Assembly: GCF_002013915.1 (NCBI RefSeq)
Contig: NZ_MBTF01000037.1
Location: forward strand, 302,269-366,268
From: Mucilaginibacter pedocola
Lineage (GTDB): Bacteria > Bacteroidota > Bacteroidia > Sphingobacteriales > Sphingobacteriaceae
DNA: 64,000 nucleotides
Direction: 5' to 3'
Shown: in pieces, positions 40,869 to 49,838 of the stretch
How the letters are laid out: each line of letters opens with the position of its first letter
Numbering within the stretch: position 1 is the stretch's first letter
The notes under the pieces: model-generated
What the model was told of the DNA's origin: nothing
Seen by the model: only the letters and a program-made list of their open reading frames with translations
Database searches by the model: none
Program-made: the position numbers and the translations under genes

Positions 40869-42160
40869 TGATAAACAACGCATTTATAACTCTTTGGGGC
40901 GAGCGCGTTGGTGCTATTGCCTGGCATGCCGATAGGGGCATTGCCGACTTTGAGTTCGAGCCGGCTTTTATCCGTAAGGGGCTGGATGTGGCGCCTTTTA
41001 AAATGCCGCTTAACCGCGCAGCCGGTAATATATTCTCGTTCCCCGAATTGCGGGATACTGCCACCTTTAAAGGGCTGCCCGGCTTACTGGCCGATGTATT
41101 GCCCGATAAATATGGTAATACCCTTATAAACGCATGGCTTGCCCGCGCGGGCCGCCCGGCAGATAGCATGAACCCGGTAGAGATGCTTTGCTTTATCGGG
41201 CAGCGTGGTATGGGCGCATTAGAGTTTGAGCCCGTAGTACCTAAGGGGAAGGATAGCGCAACTAAACTGGAGATAGCCAGTTTGGTGGAAGTGGCGGAAG
41301 AAATATTATCGGGCAGGAAAGATTTCCATACCGACCTGTCTGCCGATGAAGAAAAAGGCTTGCTGGATATTTTGAAGATAGGTACGTCTGCCGGCGGGGC
41401 GCGAGCCAAGGCTGTAATAGCCTACAACACCGAAACCGGTGAAGTACGCAGCGGGCAGGCTGATGCGCCGGATGGTTTTAGCCAATGGCTGATAAAATTT
41501 GACGGTGTGCACGATGCGCAGTTCGGTAGTTCGCGCGATTACGGGCGGGTAGAAATGGCTTATCACCTGATGGCTGTAGCCTGCGAAATTGAAATGACAG
41601 AATGCCGCCTGCTGGAAGAGCATGGCCGTGCCCACTTCATGACCAAGCGTTTCGACCGCCCGGATGGCCAGAGTAAGCTGCATGTGCAAACCTTTTGCGC
41701 CATACAGCATTTCGATTTTAATAATGTGGGGCTGTATAGCTACGAGCAGCTTTTTCAAACCATGCGCATGCTGCGGTTAGATTATCCGCAGGCAGAGCAA
41801 ATGTACCGACGTATGGTGTTCAACGTATTGGCCCGCAACTGCGATGATCATACCAAAAACTTTGCCTTTATGATGAACCGAGACGGTGTTTGGCGGCTTG
41901 CTCCTGCTTACGATGTTTGCCATGCCTACCGCCCCGGCAGCCCCTGGGTGAGTATGCAATCGCTAAGCCTCAACGGCAAACGCGAAGGCTTTACCCGCGC
42001 CGACCTATTGGAAGTTGCCCGCCAAATGAATGTGAAGAAAGCCGACAGCATTATTAACCAGGTGCAAGATGCGCTTAAGCAATGGCCGCAATATGCAGGC
42101 GAATGTAAAGTAGAGGAAAGGCTACAGGAAGCAATAGCGAAAACTTTTGTTGCAGTGTAA
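40868..42160 (+). CDS. hipA: HipA-like serine/threonine kinase toxin
   Basis: A 430-residue protein. The N-terminal HipA domain is residues 1-110. A glycine-rich loop follows (ILKIGTSAGGARAKAVIA), then the kinase elements SQWLIKFDG, the catalytic NVLARNCDDHTKNFAFMM and the metal-binding LAPAYDVCH. HipA kinases phosphorylate translation factors such as glutamyl-tRNA synthetase and slow growth. It forms one operon with the HipB-like gene. Confidence 0.88.
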   Translation: MINNAFITLWGERVGAIAWHADRGIADFEFEPAFIRKGLDVAPFKMPLNRAAGNIFSFPELRDTATFKGLPGLLADVLPDKYGNTLINAWLARAGRPADSMNPVEMLCFIGQRGMGALEFEPVVPKGKDSATKLEIASLVEVAEEILSGRKDFHTDLSADEEKGLLDILKIGTSAGGARAKAVIAYNTETGEVRSGQADAPDGFSQWLIKFDGVHDAQFGSSRDYGRVEMAYHLMAVACEIEMTECRLLEEHGRAHFMTKRFDRPDGQSKLHVQTFCAIQHFDFNNVGLYSYEQLFQTMRMLRLDYPQAEQMYRRMVFNVLARNCDDHTKNFAFMMNRDGVWRLAPAYDVCHAYRPGSPWVSMQSLSLNGKREGFTRADLLEVARQMNVKKADSIINQVQDALKQWPQYAGECKVEERLQEAIAKTFVAV

Positions 42161-42274
42161 GCTGCCCCTTTTTTCATCATCTGCACATCTGTAATCTGCA
42201 TATCTGCACATCTTTTTTACCTTTGTTGTAACCAATAGAGCCGTTATCCTGTCGTTATAAGTAAAATATTTTAA

Positions 42275-43525
42275 ATGAAATTTACCGCAAAAGCAGTGTT
42301 GCTTGTTACGGGCATTATAGTACTACCCACTGTTTTACGCGCCCAGGATAAAAGCCCGGTGCCGCTTACCAGGCACCGCCAAACCGATACCCTTGTGGTG
42401 CCCCAGCAAGATACCATCCGCCAAAAGGACCTTTACGATGTTATCAGCTCCATTTTTCATAAACAAACGCCGGAAGATAAAAAGGTAGAAGTGATAGGCA
42501 GTAAGCCTGTTATTTCGATATTGCCGGCCATTGGGTACACGCTACAAACCAAATTGGCAGTTACGCTATCGGGCAATGTGGCCTTCCGTACATCGCCGGA
42601 TGCGCGCATATCAACCATTAGCTCTAACTCTGCCTATACGCAAAACAAGCAGCTCATTATCCCCATACAATCAAACATATGGCTGGCCAATAACACCTAT
42701 AATTTGGTGGGCGATATTAAGTTTTACAAATACCCGCAAAGCACCTTCGGGCTGGGGAGTAATTCTTCGGCATTGGATGAAAACCCGATGGATTACCGCT
42801 TGTTCCGTTTTTCTGAAACGCTTTTGCGGCGTATCACAGGCAGCTTTTATTTAGGTGCGGGTTTTATTACCGACCACCACTCAGAGATAAGCGAGAAAGG
42901 TAACCCGGATGGCAACCTGTCGGACTATGCCCTTTACGGAGCCGATGAAAACACTACCTCGGCAGGTTTTACGCTGAATATGCTGGTAGATATGCGCGAT
43001 AATTCGATAAACCCATCGCGTGGCTTTTATGCAGCAATGGTTTACCGCGACAATAAGAAGATCTTAGGCAGCACAAGTGCCTGGAGCTCGCTGGTGGTTG
43101 ATGTGCGTAAGTACCTGCGTTTCCCGGAGGGATCTAATAACGTGCTGGCTTTTTGGAGTTACGATTGGCTGGTGCTAAACGGCAAGCCTCCTTACCTGGA
43201 TCTGCCCGCCAACACCTGGGACCAATATAACGGTACCGGCCGCGGCTATATACAGGGCAGGTTCCGTGGTGCGCAAATGGTATATGCCGAAACCGAATAC
43301 CGTTTTAAGCTTACCCGTAACGGCCTGCTGGGCGGTGTGGCCTTTGTAAATGGCGAAAGCTTTTCGGGCGCACCGGGCACGCCATTGCAGCGTGTGCAGC
43401 CGGGCTACGGAGCGGGGCTGAGGTTGAAGCTGAACAAGGTATCAAAAACCAATATCTGTATTGATTATGGCATGGGTAACCAGCATTCGCGCGGAGTGTT
43501 TGTTACGGTGGGAGAGATATTCTGA
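42275..43525 (+). CDS. Omp85-like outer-membrane beta-barrel protein
   Basis: A 416-residue protein with signal peptide (KAVLLVTGIIVLPTVLRAQ). It lacks clear POTRA domains. From residue 75 it is a beta-barrel, with the late segment RGYIQGRFRGAQMVYAETEYRF resembling the GRG-type loop and strands of the Omp85/surface-antigen family. It ends RGVFVTVGEIF with terminal Phe. Its role in lipid or protein export cannot be told. It stands alone. Confidence 0.7.
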   Translation: MKFTAKAVLLVTGIIVLPTVLRAQDKSPVPLTRHRQTDTLVVPQQDTIRQKDLYDVISSIFHKQTPEDKKVEVIGSKPVISILPAIGYTLQTKLAVTLSGNVAFRTSPDARISTISSNSAYTQNKQLIIPIQSNIWLANNTYNLVGDIKFYKYPQSTFGLGSNSSALDENPMDYRLFRFSETLLRRITGSFYLGAGFITDHHSEISEKGNPDGNLSDYALYGADENTTSAGFTLNMLVDMRDNSINPSRGFYAAMVYRDNKKILGSTSAWSSLVVDVRKYLRFPEGSNNVLAFWSYDWLVLNGKPPYLDLPANTWDQYNGTGRGYIQGRFRGAQMVYAETEYRFKLTRNGLLGGVAFVNGESFSGAPGTPLQRVQPGYGAGLRLKLNKVSKTNICIDYGMGNQHSRGVFVTVGEIF

Positions 43526-43816
43526 CACGATTTAACAGGATTAAGGGATTTAAGGATTAGAACAGGATTTTTTGTAGTCACTGTCAAATACACCGATTTT
43601 GCTGATTTTGGGTTGATCTTACTAATGCATATTGATTTGGATGGGGCGTGTTAATAAAGATGAAAATTTGATGAAATTTTATTGGAATTAAGGAAACCTT
43701 TTGTAGCTTGTGTCCGTATTATAATTTAGTTAAAAAGTGTTAAAACTTTTGTGGGTTAGGGTGTGCAGCGGTGTTTTTAGGTTTTATTTTAATAATTTTG
43801 GTGCATTTATTGGCCT
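43526..43816. other. intergenic, repeat-like debris
   Basis: The stretch 43526-43620 contains GATTTAACAGGATTAAGGG and CACCGATTTTGCTGATTTTG, typical of decayed repeats in this group. The rest is AT-rich and I see no gene in it. Confidence 0.35.
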
Positions 43817-44416
43817 ATGGGTTTTAAACGGTTTACTTACTTCTACATGTGCTGCGTTTTGTCGCTGGCATTTTTGGCGTCATCGTGCCAGAAAGACCAA
43901 GGCAATACCGCTGTCGACAAAAAGAAAGCCGCTGCCGCAGTTGATACCGCACTTTCCGCATCGCCTGGTGCCAATTTTTTAGCTACCGGTGGTACGTTAA
44001 CCTTAAGCTTACAAGATTCTACATATACTTTTGATGCAGCTAAAGATTCCGTTGCTTTTGTGAACATTAGCGTTGGAGATAATCAATACTTCGGTATTAC
44101 GGCCATTAATAAAGCCCATACCATGAGTTTTGCTATCAGTAGTAAAGGTACTGCTGCCACCGAAATTACCAAGGGCGTAGAGGGCAGCCAATTACTGCTA
44201 AGGCCCGATGCTATGCATATCAAGCAATATAGCCTAACACAATTTACCGAACCCGGTGATGCCGGCGTGCTCGACCTGCAACACTACCGCCGTGATAGTG
44301 TTTTGGCCAAAGGCACCTTCTTTACTTTTTTAGCCCCTGATGATAAGGCCGCATCGCCTTTTTACCGCGTAGAGGGAAGCTTTAACCTGAAACTGGCGCA
44401 GCCAAAAAAACAATAA
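43817..44416 (+). CDS. lipoprotein of unknown function
   Basis: A 199-residue lipoprotein: signal with lipobox LAFLASSCQKD (Cys near residue 24), an Ala/Lys-rich linker (DKKKAAAAVDTALSASPG), then a compact beta-rich domain of 150 residues (LSLQDSTYTFDAAKDSVAFV). No domain recognised. Confidence 0.65.
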   Translation: MGFKRFTYFYMCCVLSLAFLASSCQKDQGNTAVDKKKAAAAVDTALSASPGANFLATGGTLTLSLQDSTYTFDAAKDSVAFVNISVGDNQYFGITAINKAHTMSFAISSKGTAATEITKGVEGSQLLLRPDAMHIKQYSLTQFTEPGDAGVLDLQHYRRDSVLAKGTFFTFLAPDDKAASPFYRVEGSFNLKLAQPKKQ

Positions 44417-44563
44417 AAAATTTCCCTTTAAACCCATTGGGAGTATTGAATGTGTAGTTTTGACACTTCATTGTAAAAAACGGGCTACACCCAGCCAAAA
44501 CCCCGTAAACGCTTTAAAAAATGCCCTTTTTTGCGTACATTTGCAGAAAAACAAAGGAGATTA

Positions 44564-44848
44564 ATGAAAGTATTTATTGGCGGCCTTCCATTAGAAGTGA
44601 GCGAGGCTGAATTAAATGCGGTTTTTGAAGATTTTGGGCCGGTTAAGTCGCTCCGCATCATCAAAGATCGTGAGACAAAAGAGAGCAGGGGTTTTGGCTT
44701 TGTTGAGATGGAAAACGAAGATGAAGCTAAAGAAGCTATCAGATGCATGAACGGGCAAAGCTATTACGGCAAACGTATTACAGTTAATATTGCTGAAGAC
44801 AAAGGCCCGGGTTTTAACGCAGGCCGCGGCGGTTTCAGCCGTAACTAA
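44564..44848 (+). CDS. RRM-domain RNA-binding protein
   Basis: A 94-residue protein with one RRM. RNP2 is KVFIGGLP at residue 2 and RNP1 is RGFGFVEM near residue 46. A short Gly-rich tail (GFNAGRGGFSRN) follows. Such small RRM proteins are widespread in Bacteroidota and bind RNA, some acting as chaperones in stress. A clear Shine-Dalgarno (AAAGGAGA) precedes ATG 44564, unusual in this window. Confidence 0.92.
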   Translation: MKVFIGGLPLEVSEAELNAVFEDFGPVKSLRIIKDRETKESRGFGFVEMENEDEAKEAIRCMNGQSYYGKRITVNIAEDKGPGFNAGRGGFSRN

Positions 44849-44870
44849 GCACCCCTTATATATTTTTTGG

Positions 44871-44896
44871 AAGCCGGCAATGCCCGGCTTTTTTTG
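44871..44896 (+). terminator. intrinsic terminator after RRM gene
   Basis: AAGCCGG and CCGGCTT pair around CAATGC, followed by T7. It ends the RRM transcript before the Fic control region. Confidence 0.85.
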
Positions 44897-44904
44897 TGGG
44901 CTTT

Positions 44905-45033
44905 TGCGGAGAATAGGTAGGATTATCTCCGCATATTTGCGGAGAATTATTTATTAATGCGGAGAATAGTGTTTATATTTACCGCATATTTGCGGAGAAT
45001 AGTGTTTATATTTACCGCATATTTGCGGAGAAT
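44905..45033. promoter_or_regulatory. Fic operator array, five TGCGGAGAAT direct repeats
   Basis: Copies at 44905, 44938, 44958, 44991 and 45024, with steps of 33, 20, 33 and 33 bp. The last abuts the fic ATG. An inverted TCTCCGCA at 44926-44933 makes a palindrome with the second copy. Two full 33-bp units lie in tandem at 44959-45024. Confidence 0.7.
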
Positions 45034-46128
45034 ATGTATATCTATCAAGCGAAAGGTTGGCCAAATTTTGTGTGGAATACTAATGAAGTATTGCCACTAT
45101 TGGGTAAAGTGCGCCACAGGCAAGGCCTTTTGTTTGGTCAAATGAATAGCTTAGGATTTTCACTAAAGGAGAATGCTGTTTTAGATACTCTTGCACTTGA
45201 TGTTACGAAGTCAAGTGAAATAGAGGGCGAAGTGCTTAATCTCGAACAGGTGCGCTCATCGATAGCCCGGCGTTTAGGCATAGATATAGGTACAGTTACA
45301 CCGGCAGGTAGAGATGTGGAAGGAGTGGTTGAAATGCTGTTGGATGCAACGCAGCGTTATGGTGAGCAATTAACTGCCGAGAGGCTATTCGGCTGGCACG
45401 CGGCTTTGTTCCCAACGGGACGAAGCGGTATGTATAAAATAACAGTAGGCAACTGGCGTACGGGGGAAGCTGGCCCAATGCAGGTAGTTTCAGGGCCGAT
45501 AGGACGGGAAAAAGTGCATTTTGAAGCGTCTGATGCTAATCTGCTGAAGCGCGAGACGGACTCCTTTCTAAATTGGATAAACAACGACAATACCAACGAT
45601 CCTGTAATAAAAGCAGCGATAGCACACCTTTGGTTTGTAACTATACACCCCTTTGATGACGGGAACGGGCGCATAGGGCGTGCAGTAATGGATTTGTTGT
45701 TGGCACGTGCTGATGATAGTACGTATCGGTTTTATAGTGTATCGGCTCAGATATTGCGCGAGCGGCAGGAGTATTACAAGCAATTGGAAGTTACGCAGAG
45801 GAGCAGCCTTGATATAACACCTTGGATAACCTGGTTTTTAAATTGTATGTACCGGTCGATGAGCTATTCGGAAGAATTGTTGGCAGGTGTGGTAAAGCGT
45901 AATGAGTTTTGGGCTAAATACAAAGAAACCGATCTGAATGAACGGCAGAGGAAGGTGTTAGTTGTTTTGCTCGACAATTTTTTTGGTAAGCTTACCAGTT
46001 CCAAATGGGCAAAAATGGCTAAAACCTCGCAGGATACTGCTACGCGCGATTTGCAGGATCTGGTAGCAAAAGGTATACTGGTTAAAGAACCAGGGGGTGG
46101 TAGAAGCACGAGTTATACTCTTGTTTAA
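45034..46128 (+). CDS. Fic AMP-transferase with N-terminal DUF4172 and C-terminal HTH
   Basis: A 364-residue protein. The DUF4172 region is at residues 1-85, including an inhibitory-helix motif S60-S-E-I-E64-G65 of class II Fic proteins. The Fic core motif HPFDDGNGRIGR is at residues 205-216 with all catalytic positions intact. A winged helix lies near 300-364 (SKWAKMAKTSQDTATRDLQD). The enzyme transfers AMP to target proteins, and its own inhibitory helix restrains it. The repeat array at its start suggests autoregulation through the winged helix. Confidence 0.9.
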   Translation: MYIYQAKGWPNFVWNTNEVLPLLGKVRHRQGLLFGQMNSLGFSLKENAVLDTLALDVTKSSEIEGEVLNLEQVRSSIARRLGIDIGTVTPAGRDVEGVVEMLLDATQRYGEQLTAERLFGWHAALFPTGRSGMYKITVGNWRTGEAGPMQVVSGPIGREKVHFEASDANLLKRETDSFLNWINNDNTNDPVIKAAIAHLWFVTIHPFDDGNGRIGRAVMDLLLARADDSTYRFYSVSAQILRERQEYYKQLEVTQRSSLDITPWITWFLNCMYRSMSYSEELLAGVVKRNEFWAKYKETDLNERQRKVLVVLLDNFFGKLTSSKWAKMAKTSQDTATRDLQDLVAKGILVKEPGGGRSTSYTLV

Positions 46129-46166
46129 TCCTGACCTGCGCTAATTGGCTCAAAAAAGGCTGCATT

Positions 46167-46197
46167 ATGAGCCGAATAAGTTTATTATTCGGCTCAT
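46167..46197. other. perfect 13-bp-arm hairpin after fic
   Basis: ATGAGCCGAATAA and its exact complement around GTTTA. No T-run follows, so it is more like an operator or repeat than a terminator. Confidence 0.5.
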
Positions 46198-46279
46198 GAA
46201 AGTTTTTCCAACAAGTTTAATATTTACACTATGTAAATAAATACCCCGTATATTTGGTAAACCAAATCTCCCCCGCCTT

Positions 46280-46696
46280 ATGTACGAGCTAAAAACTAAG
46301 GACACCGGTACCCCTGCCCACGATTTCCTGGCCAAAGTAGAGGACGAGGCCATACGCCGCGATTGTTTTGCCATTGCCAAAATGATGGAAGATGCCACAG
46401 GCAAACCTGCAATAATGTGGGGGACGGCAATTGTTGGCTGCGATAGCTACCATTACAAATATGCCAGCGGCCACGAGGGGGATATGTGCCTTATAGGGTT
46501 TTCGCCACGCAAGAGTAATATTGCCTTGTACCTGGCCCCCGGCGACGAAGAACGTGCCGAACTGCTGCCAAAATTGGGCAAGCACAAAATGGCCAAAGCT
46601 TGCCTCTACATTAAAAAACTTGCAGATGTAGATACATCGGTATTAAGCGAGTTAATTACCCGTTCGGTAGCATCCATGAGGGAACGGTATCCTTAA
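46280..46696 (+). CDS. DUF1801-domain protein
   Basis: A 138-residue protein. Its GKPAIMWGTAIVGCDSYHYK, GFSPRKSNIALYL and LGKHKMAKACLYIKKLADVD are the marks of DUF1801, a YdhG-like small domain of unknown function. No signal. It stands alone. Confidence 0.85.
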   Translation: MYELKTKDTGTPAHDFLAKVEDEAIRRDCFAIAKMMEDATGKPAIMWGTAIVGCDSYHYKYASGHEGDMCLIGFSPRKSNIALYLAPGDEERAELLPKLGKHKMAKACLYIKKLADVDTSVLSELITRSVASMRERYP

Positions 46697-46873
46697 GGGT
46701 AATAAAACCACGTAGAAATACCCGTTTTGTAAGTTTTAAGTTTATAAACCCGCTCTCTTGTTATCCTTATATTGCATGCTTCAGCTATATTTGCCCGTTA
46801 AATTTAACCGTAGCTTACAATTACCCTGTTTTTTATCATCGGTAACGTTACATTACCTAAACATTAGTATACA

Positions 46874-48208
46874 TTGAGCCTCATTGGAAATATAAATAAG
46901 CTTTGGATAAGGGTTACCGGTTCAACGGCGGAGTTTCCTTTGGAGGTGCGCATATTCCACTCGGTTTGTATTATAACCATTGCGGCGCTTGCCTACAATG
47001 TGCCGTTCAACTTCATTATAGGGCTTCCGCTTATATCGCTGCTTAGCTTTGTTGCGCTACTCATATTTTCAGGGTTGTACTATTGGTCGCGGCATAAGGG
47101 CAAACCAACTATTGCCATTGCCATATTTGCCATTGTTGGCTATAGCCTGTTTGCCATCAACTTCTTTTACAACTCGGGCACTAACGGGCCAACGGATCTG
47201 TTTATGGGCTTGTGTGTGTTGGTGCTGCTTTGCATTGCGCCAAAGAAGCAACACCGTTTTTGGATAGCCCTAAACCTGGCCATTATATTGGGGCTGCATA
47301 CGCTGGAGTATTTTCACCCTGCGTTTATACCCGACTCTTACGAGGACAAGAACGCCCGTTTCTTCGATATGTCGTCAGCCTATGTGGTGGTGGTTATTGT
47401 AGTATATTATACCATTACCTACCTGCGCCGCAATTACGACCACGAAAAGCGCTCGTCGGCAGATAAGGCAAGCTCTATAGAGAAAAAGAATGTGCAGATA
47501 ATGCAGCAGAACCAGGAGTTGGAGCGCATTAACCAGGAGCGGAACAAGCTGATGTCGATAATAGCGCACGATCTGCGGTCGCCACTGAGCAATATCCAAA
47601 ACTACCTGGAACTGGTTACGGAGTACGAACTGGATACCGAAGAACGCCGCATGGTAGAGGGCGACCTGCTAAAAGTTACCCGCCGCACTATTGATATGCT
47701 GGGTAAGCTACTCATTTGGAGCAAAAACCAAATGGACGGCGTAACCGTGAAGCTGGGTTATGTTACCCTTCGCGGCGCGTTGTTTAATACGCTGGAGCTG
47801 GAACGAGCTATTGCGCTTAAGAAAAACATTAGCTTAACTGCTGAGCTCGACTGGGATATAAAAATTGTAGCCGATAGCGATATGCTGCAATTGGTGATAC
47901 GCAACTTGCTTAATAACTCTATAAAATTTACGCATGAGGGCGGGCAGATAGCATTTAAAGCCAAACGCATAGGCAGCGAGTGCTGGCTCATTATTCGCGA
48001 TAATGGCATAGGCATCACTGAAGAAAAACAGGCAGAATTATTTACCCTTCGCGCCGGTGCAACCTTCGGTACCGCTAATGAAAAAGGCGTGGGCCTGGGC
48101 TTATTGCTATGTAAAGAGTTTACCGAACTGCAGGGAGGCCGCATATGGCTGGAAAGCAACCCAGGCGAAGGCACCGCCTTTTATGTATCTATGCCGGCGG
48201 GGAATTAG
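46874..48208 (+). CDS. membrane sensor histidine kinase
   Basis: A 444-residue kinase starting at TTG 46874; no ATG fits. Five or six membrane segments occupy residues 30-185, then a coiled coil (EKKNVQIMQQNQELERINQE). The HisKA has SIIAHDLRSPLSNIQNYLEL. The ATPase domain shows LVIRNLLNNSIKFTHEGG, IRDNGIGIT and GVGLGLLLCKEF. No response regulator is adjacent, so the partner is elsewhere. Confidence 0.9.
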   Translation: MSLIGNINKLWIRVTGSTAEFPLEVRIFHSVCIITIAALAYNVPFNFIIGLPLISLLSFVALLIFSGLYYWSRHKGKPTIAIAIFAIVGYSLFAINFFYNSGTNGPTDLFMGLCVLVLLCIAPKKQHRFWIALNLAIILGLHTLEYFHPAFIPDSYEDKNARFFDMSSAYVVVVIVVYYTITYLRRNYDHEKRSSADKASSIEKKNVQIMQQNQELERINQERNKLMSIIAHDLRSPLSNIQNYLELVTEYELDTEERRMVEGDLLKVTRRTIDMLGKLLIWSKNQMDGVTVKLGYVTLRGALFNTLELERAIALKKNISLTAELDWDIKIVADSDMLQLVIRNLLNNSIKFTHEGGQIAFKAKRIGSECWLIIRDNGIGITEEKQAELFTLRAGATFGTANEKGVGLGLLLCKEFTELQGGRIWLESNPGEGTAFYVSMPAGN

Positions 48209-48321
48209 TTGGCAGTTTGCAGCGGGCAGTCTGCAGTTCATAGTTGATGGTTCATAGTAGGGGGGCTCAATCACAGTTCTCAATAATTCGTATCTTTGCC
48301 GCCTGTGGAATCTCAAACTAA

Positions 48322-48354
48322 AATCGGTGTAATCTTGTTACAATCGGTGTAATC
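48322..48354 (+). repeat. paired AATCGGTGTAATC direct repeat before a start codon
   Basis: Two copies, 20 bp apart start to start, end 10 bases before ATG 48365. The same arrangement precedes the genes at 50534 and 54203. Confidence 0.6.
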
Positions 48355-48364
48355 CCCAAAGAAT

Positions 48365-48703
48365 ATGAAACCCGGCGATAAAGTATTGTGTATTGATGAT
48401 AGGATAGACCCCGACAAGAACGAGGAGATACGCCGCGACTTTGAGATTTGGATAACTAAGGATAAGGAATATACCGTACGCGAGGTGCTCGATAACAATG
48501 GTATTGTACCCGGGCTGTTGTTAGATGAGGTGCACAACTTCCCCAAGTTTTTCAAACTCATCAACCGTTTTCAGGAGCCTGCATTTGCTACCTGGCGTTT
48601 CCGTAAATTAAATTACCAAACCCGCCCTGCCGAAGCTTTGGAAGAAACAGAAGAGTTGGTAGAAGTGGCGCCGTTGAGTATTCCCGAAAAAAAAGAAATT
48701 TAA
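48365..48703 (+). CDS. conserved hypothetical protein
   Basis: A 112-residue protein starting MKPGDKVLCIDDRIDPDKNE. The first 70 residues, with KDKEYTVREVLDNNGIVPGL, look like a small SH3-like beta-barrel; the end is Glu-rich. It is conserved in style with phage- or plasmid-borne small proteins, but I do not recognise a family. Confidence 0.6.
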   Translation: MKPGDKVLCIDDRIDPDKNEEIRRDFEIWITKDKEYTVREVLDNNGIVPGLLLDEVHNFPKFFKLINRFQEPAFATWRFRKLNYQTRPAEALEETEELVEVAPLSIPEKKEI

Positions 48704-48710
48704 CAATATC

Positions 48711-48816
48711 GTCATCCTGAACTTGTTTCAGGACCCCATCATATAAGCCACAACGCATGGAGGCCTTGCATGTGCATTACCTGCCGTGTGGGGTGCCGAA
48801 ATAAATTCTGCATGAC
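48711..48816. repeat. 106-bp foldback repeat, copy 2
   Basis: GTCATCCTGAACTTGTTTCA to AAATTCTGCATGAC. The core is shared with 34889-34995, including CCCCATCATATAAGCCACAA and CCTGCCGTGTGGGG. It explains much of the gap 48704-49159. Confidence 0.85.
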
Positions 48817-49159
48817 GCGAATAAACATAATTCGATGCCAAGTTTATCTGCACACCCGTATTCCCCGTTACTTTACCATATAAATACCGTTAAAACACGG
48901 TTGACTTAGCGCGTTGTACTGCCGATTTTTGCAGCATCAACCCTATGTCACTTATGAAATCATTTATCTTGCTGCTGCTTATGTTCGTAGGCCTGTGTTT
49001 GTTTGCCAATGCTTTGTTGGTATAGCGCAAAGCCCTGCTATTTCTTATTCCTCAAAGCCTTTCTTTAATTCTTTATTCAGGAATACGCCAGTCCGAAATT
49101 TATTGCATAGTGTGGCAGGCCACGCAAAGAATAATCTTTATGTTGTAGCTTTGTCCGTA

Positions 49160-49798
49160 GTGGAGAAGCCCAATAAAATAAAAACAATCCGCCCGGAAAC
49201 GCTGGAGTTTATAAGCCGGTATAATGAGTTACGCGGCAAGGCCTTTACCAGTAATGGCGAACTTGCGCAGGTTTTGGGTTTTAACAACGCCAGCAGCATA
49301 ACCGAGATCATTAAGCGGCGCCAAAACATCGACCCCGAAAAATTCAGGCTGTTTAAAGAGCGGTATGGCATAGTAAATACCGCTCCTGTTAATACCGAAA
49401 GCGCCTCCGTCAATTATAGCGCTGGTATACCCATGTATAATGCCACTCCGGATACTGCTGTTGTTGGTCACATGAACTTCCCCGGCATAGAAGACTGTGA
49501 TTTCGCCCTACCTGTTTGGGGCGACGGTATGGAACCTTACCTGCCTAATGGCTGCTGGGTAGCCCTGAAGCTCATGCATGATAAAAAGATAGTGCCCGGC
49601 GAAGTGTATTACATAGAATGGGGCGGGCACCGTATGTTTAGGCGCCTGCTTATGGGAGATACGGTGGGTGAAATAATTGCCAATTCGGATAATGCGACGG
49701 CAATACCGGGGGGGCGCTTAAAGTATGGCTCTTTTAGTGTAAAGATTTCCGAAATAAGTAAATTGGCGCTGGTGAAACATATCCACAGGAAAGTGTGA
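49160..49798 (+). CDS. LexA/CI-like repressor with inactivated S24 domain
   Basis: About 212 residues from GTG 49160 (TTG 49151 also possible); the frame is open back to 48914 but without protein character. The N-terminus is a helix-turn-helix-like domain (NGELAQVLGFNNASSITEII). The C-terminal S24-type domain has VWGDGMEPYLPNGCWVAL where the family has GDSM, so the nucleophile Ser is Gly123. The general-base Lys region reads MFRRLL, with Arg instead of Lys. Self-cleavage should therefore be lost. It may be a repressor that senses another signal. Confidence 0.7.
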   Translation: MEKPNKIKTIRPETLEFISRYNELRGKAFTSNGELAQVLGFNNASSITEIIKRRQNIDPEKFRLFKERYGIVNTAPVNTESASVNYSAGIPMYNATPDTAVVGHMNFPGIEDCDFALPVWGDGMEPYLPNGCWVALKLMHDKKIVPGEVYYIEWGGHRMFRRLLMGDTVGEIIANSDNATAIPGGRLKYGSFSVKISEISKLALVKHIHRKV

Positions 49799-49838
49799 GG
49801 AGGATACGCAACTCGCCGAATAATTGCGCTAAGCTGCT

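Noticed and set aside
43526..43620. Possible small RNA between barrel and lipoprotein genes
   Set aside because: The sequence looks like decayed repeat debris and shows no promoter or terminator pair.
44959..45033. CRISPR-like direct repeats
   Set aside because: The 33-bp units follow each other without variable spacers and only two are complete; an operator array fits better.
44957..45145. Short frame encoding a repeated RRIVFIFTAYL sequence before fic
   Set aside because: It is only the translation of the 33-bp tandem operator units; the fic gene in another frame begins inside it.
48914..49159. N-terminal extension of the dead-S24 repressor
   Set aside because: The added 82 residues have no protein character, and family members start near the helix-turn-helix.
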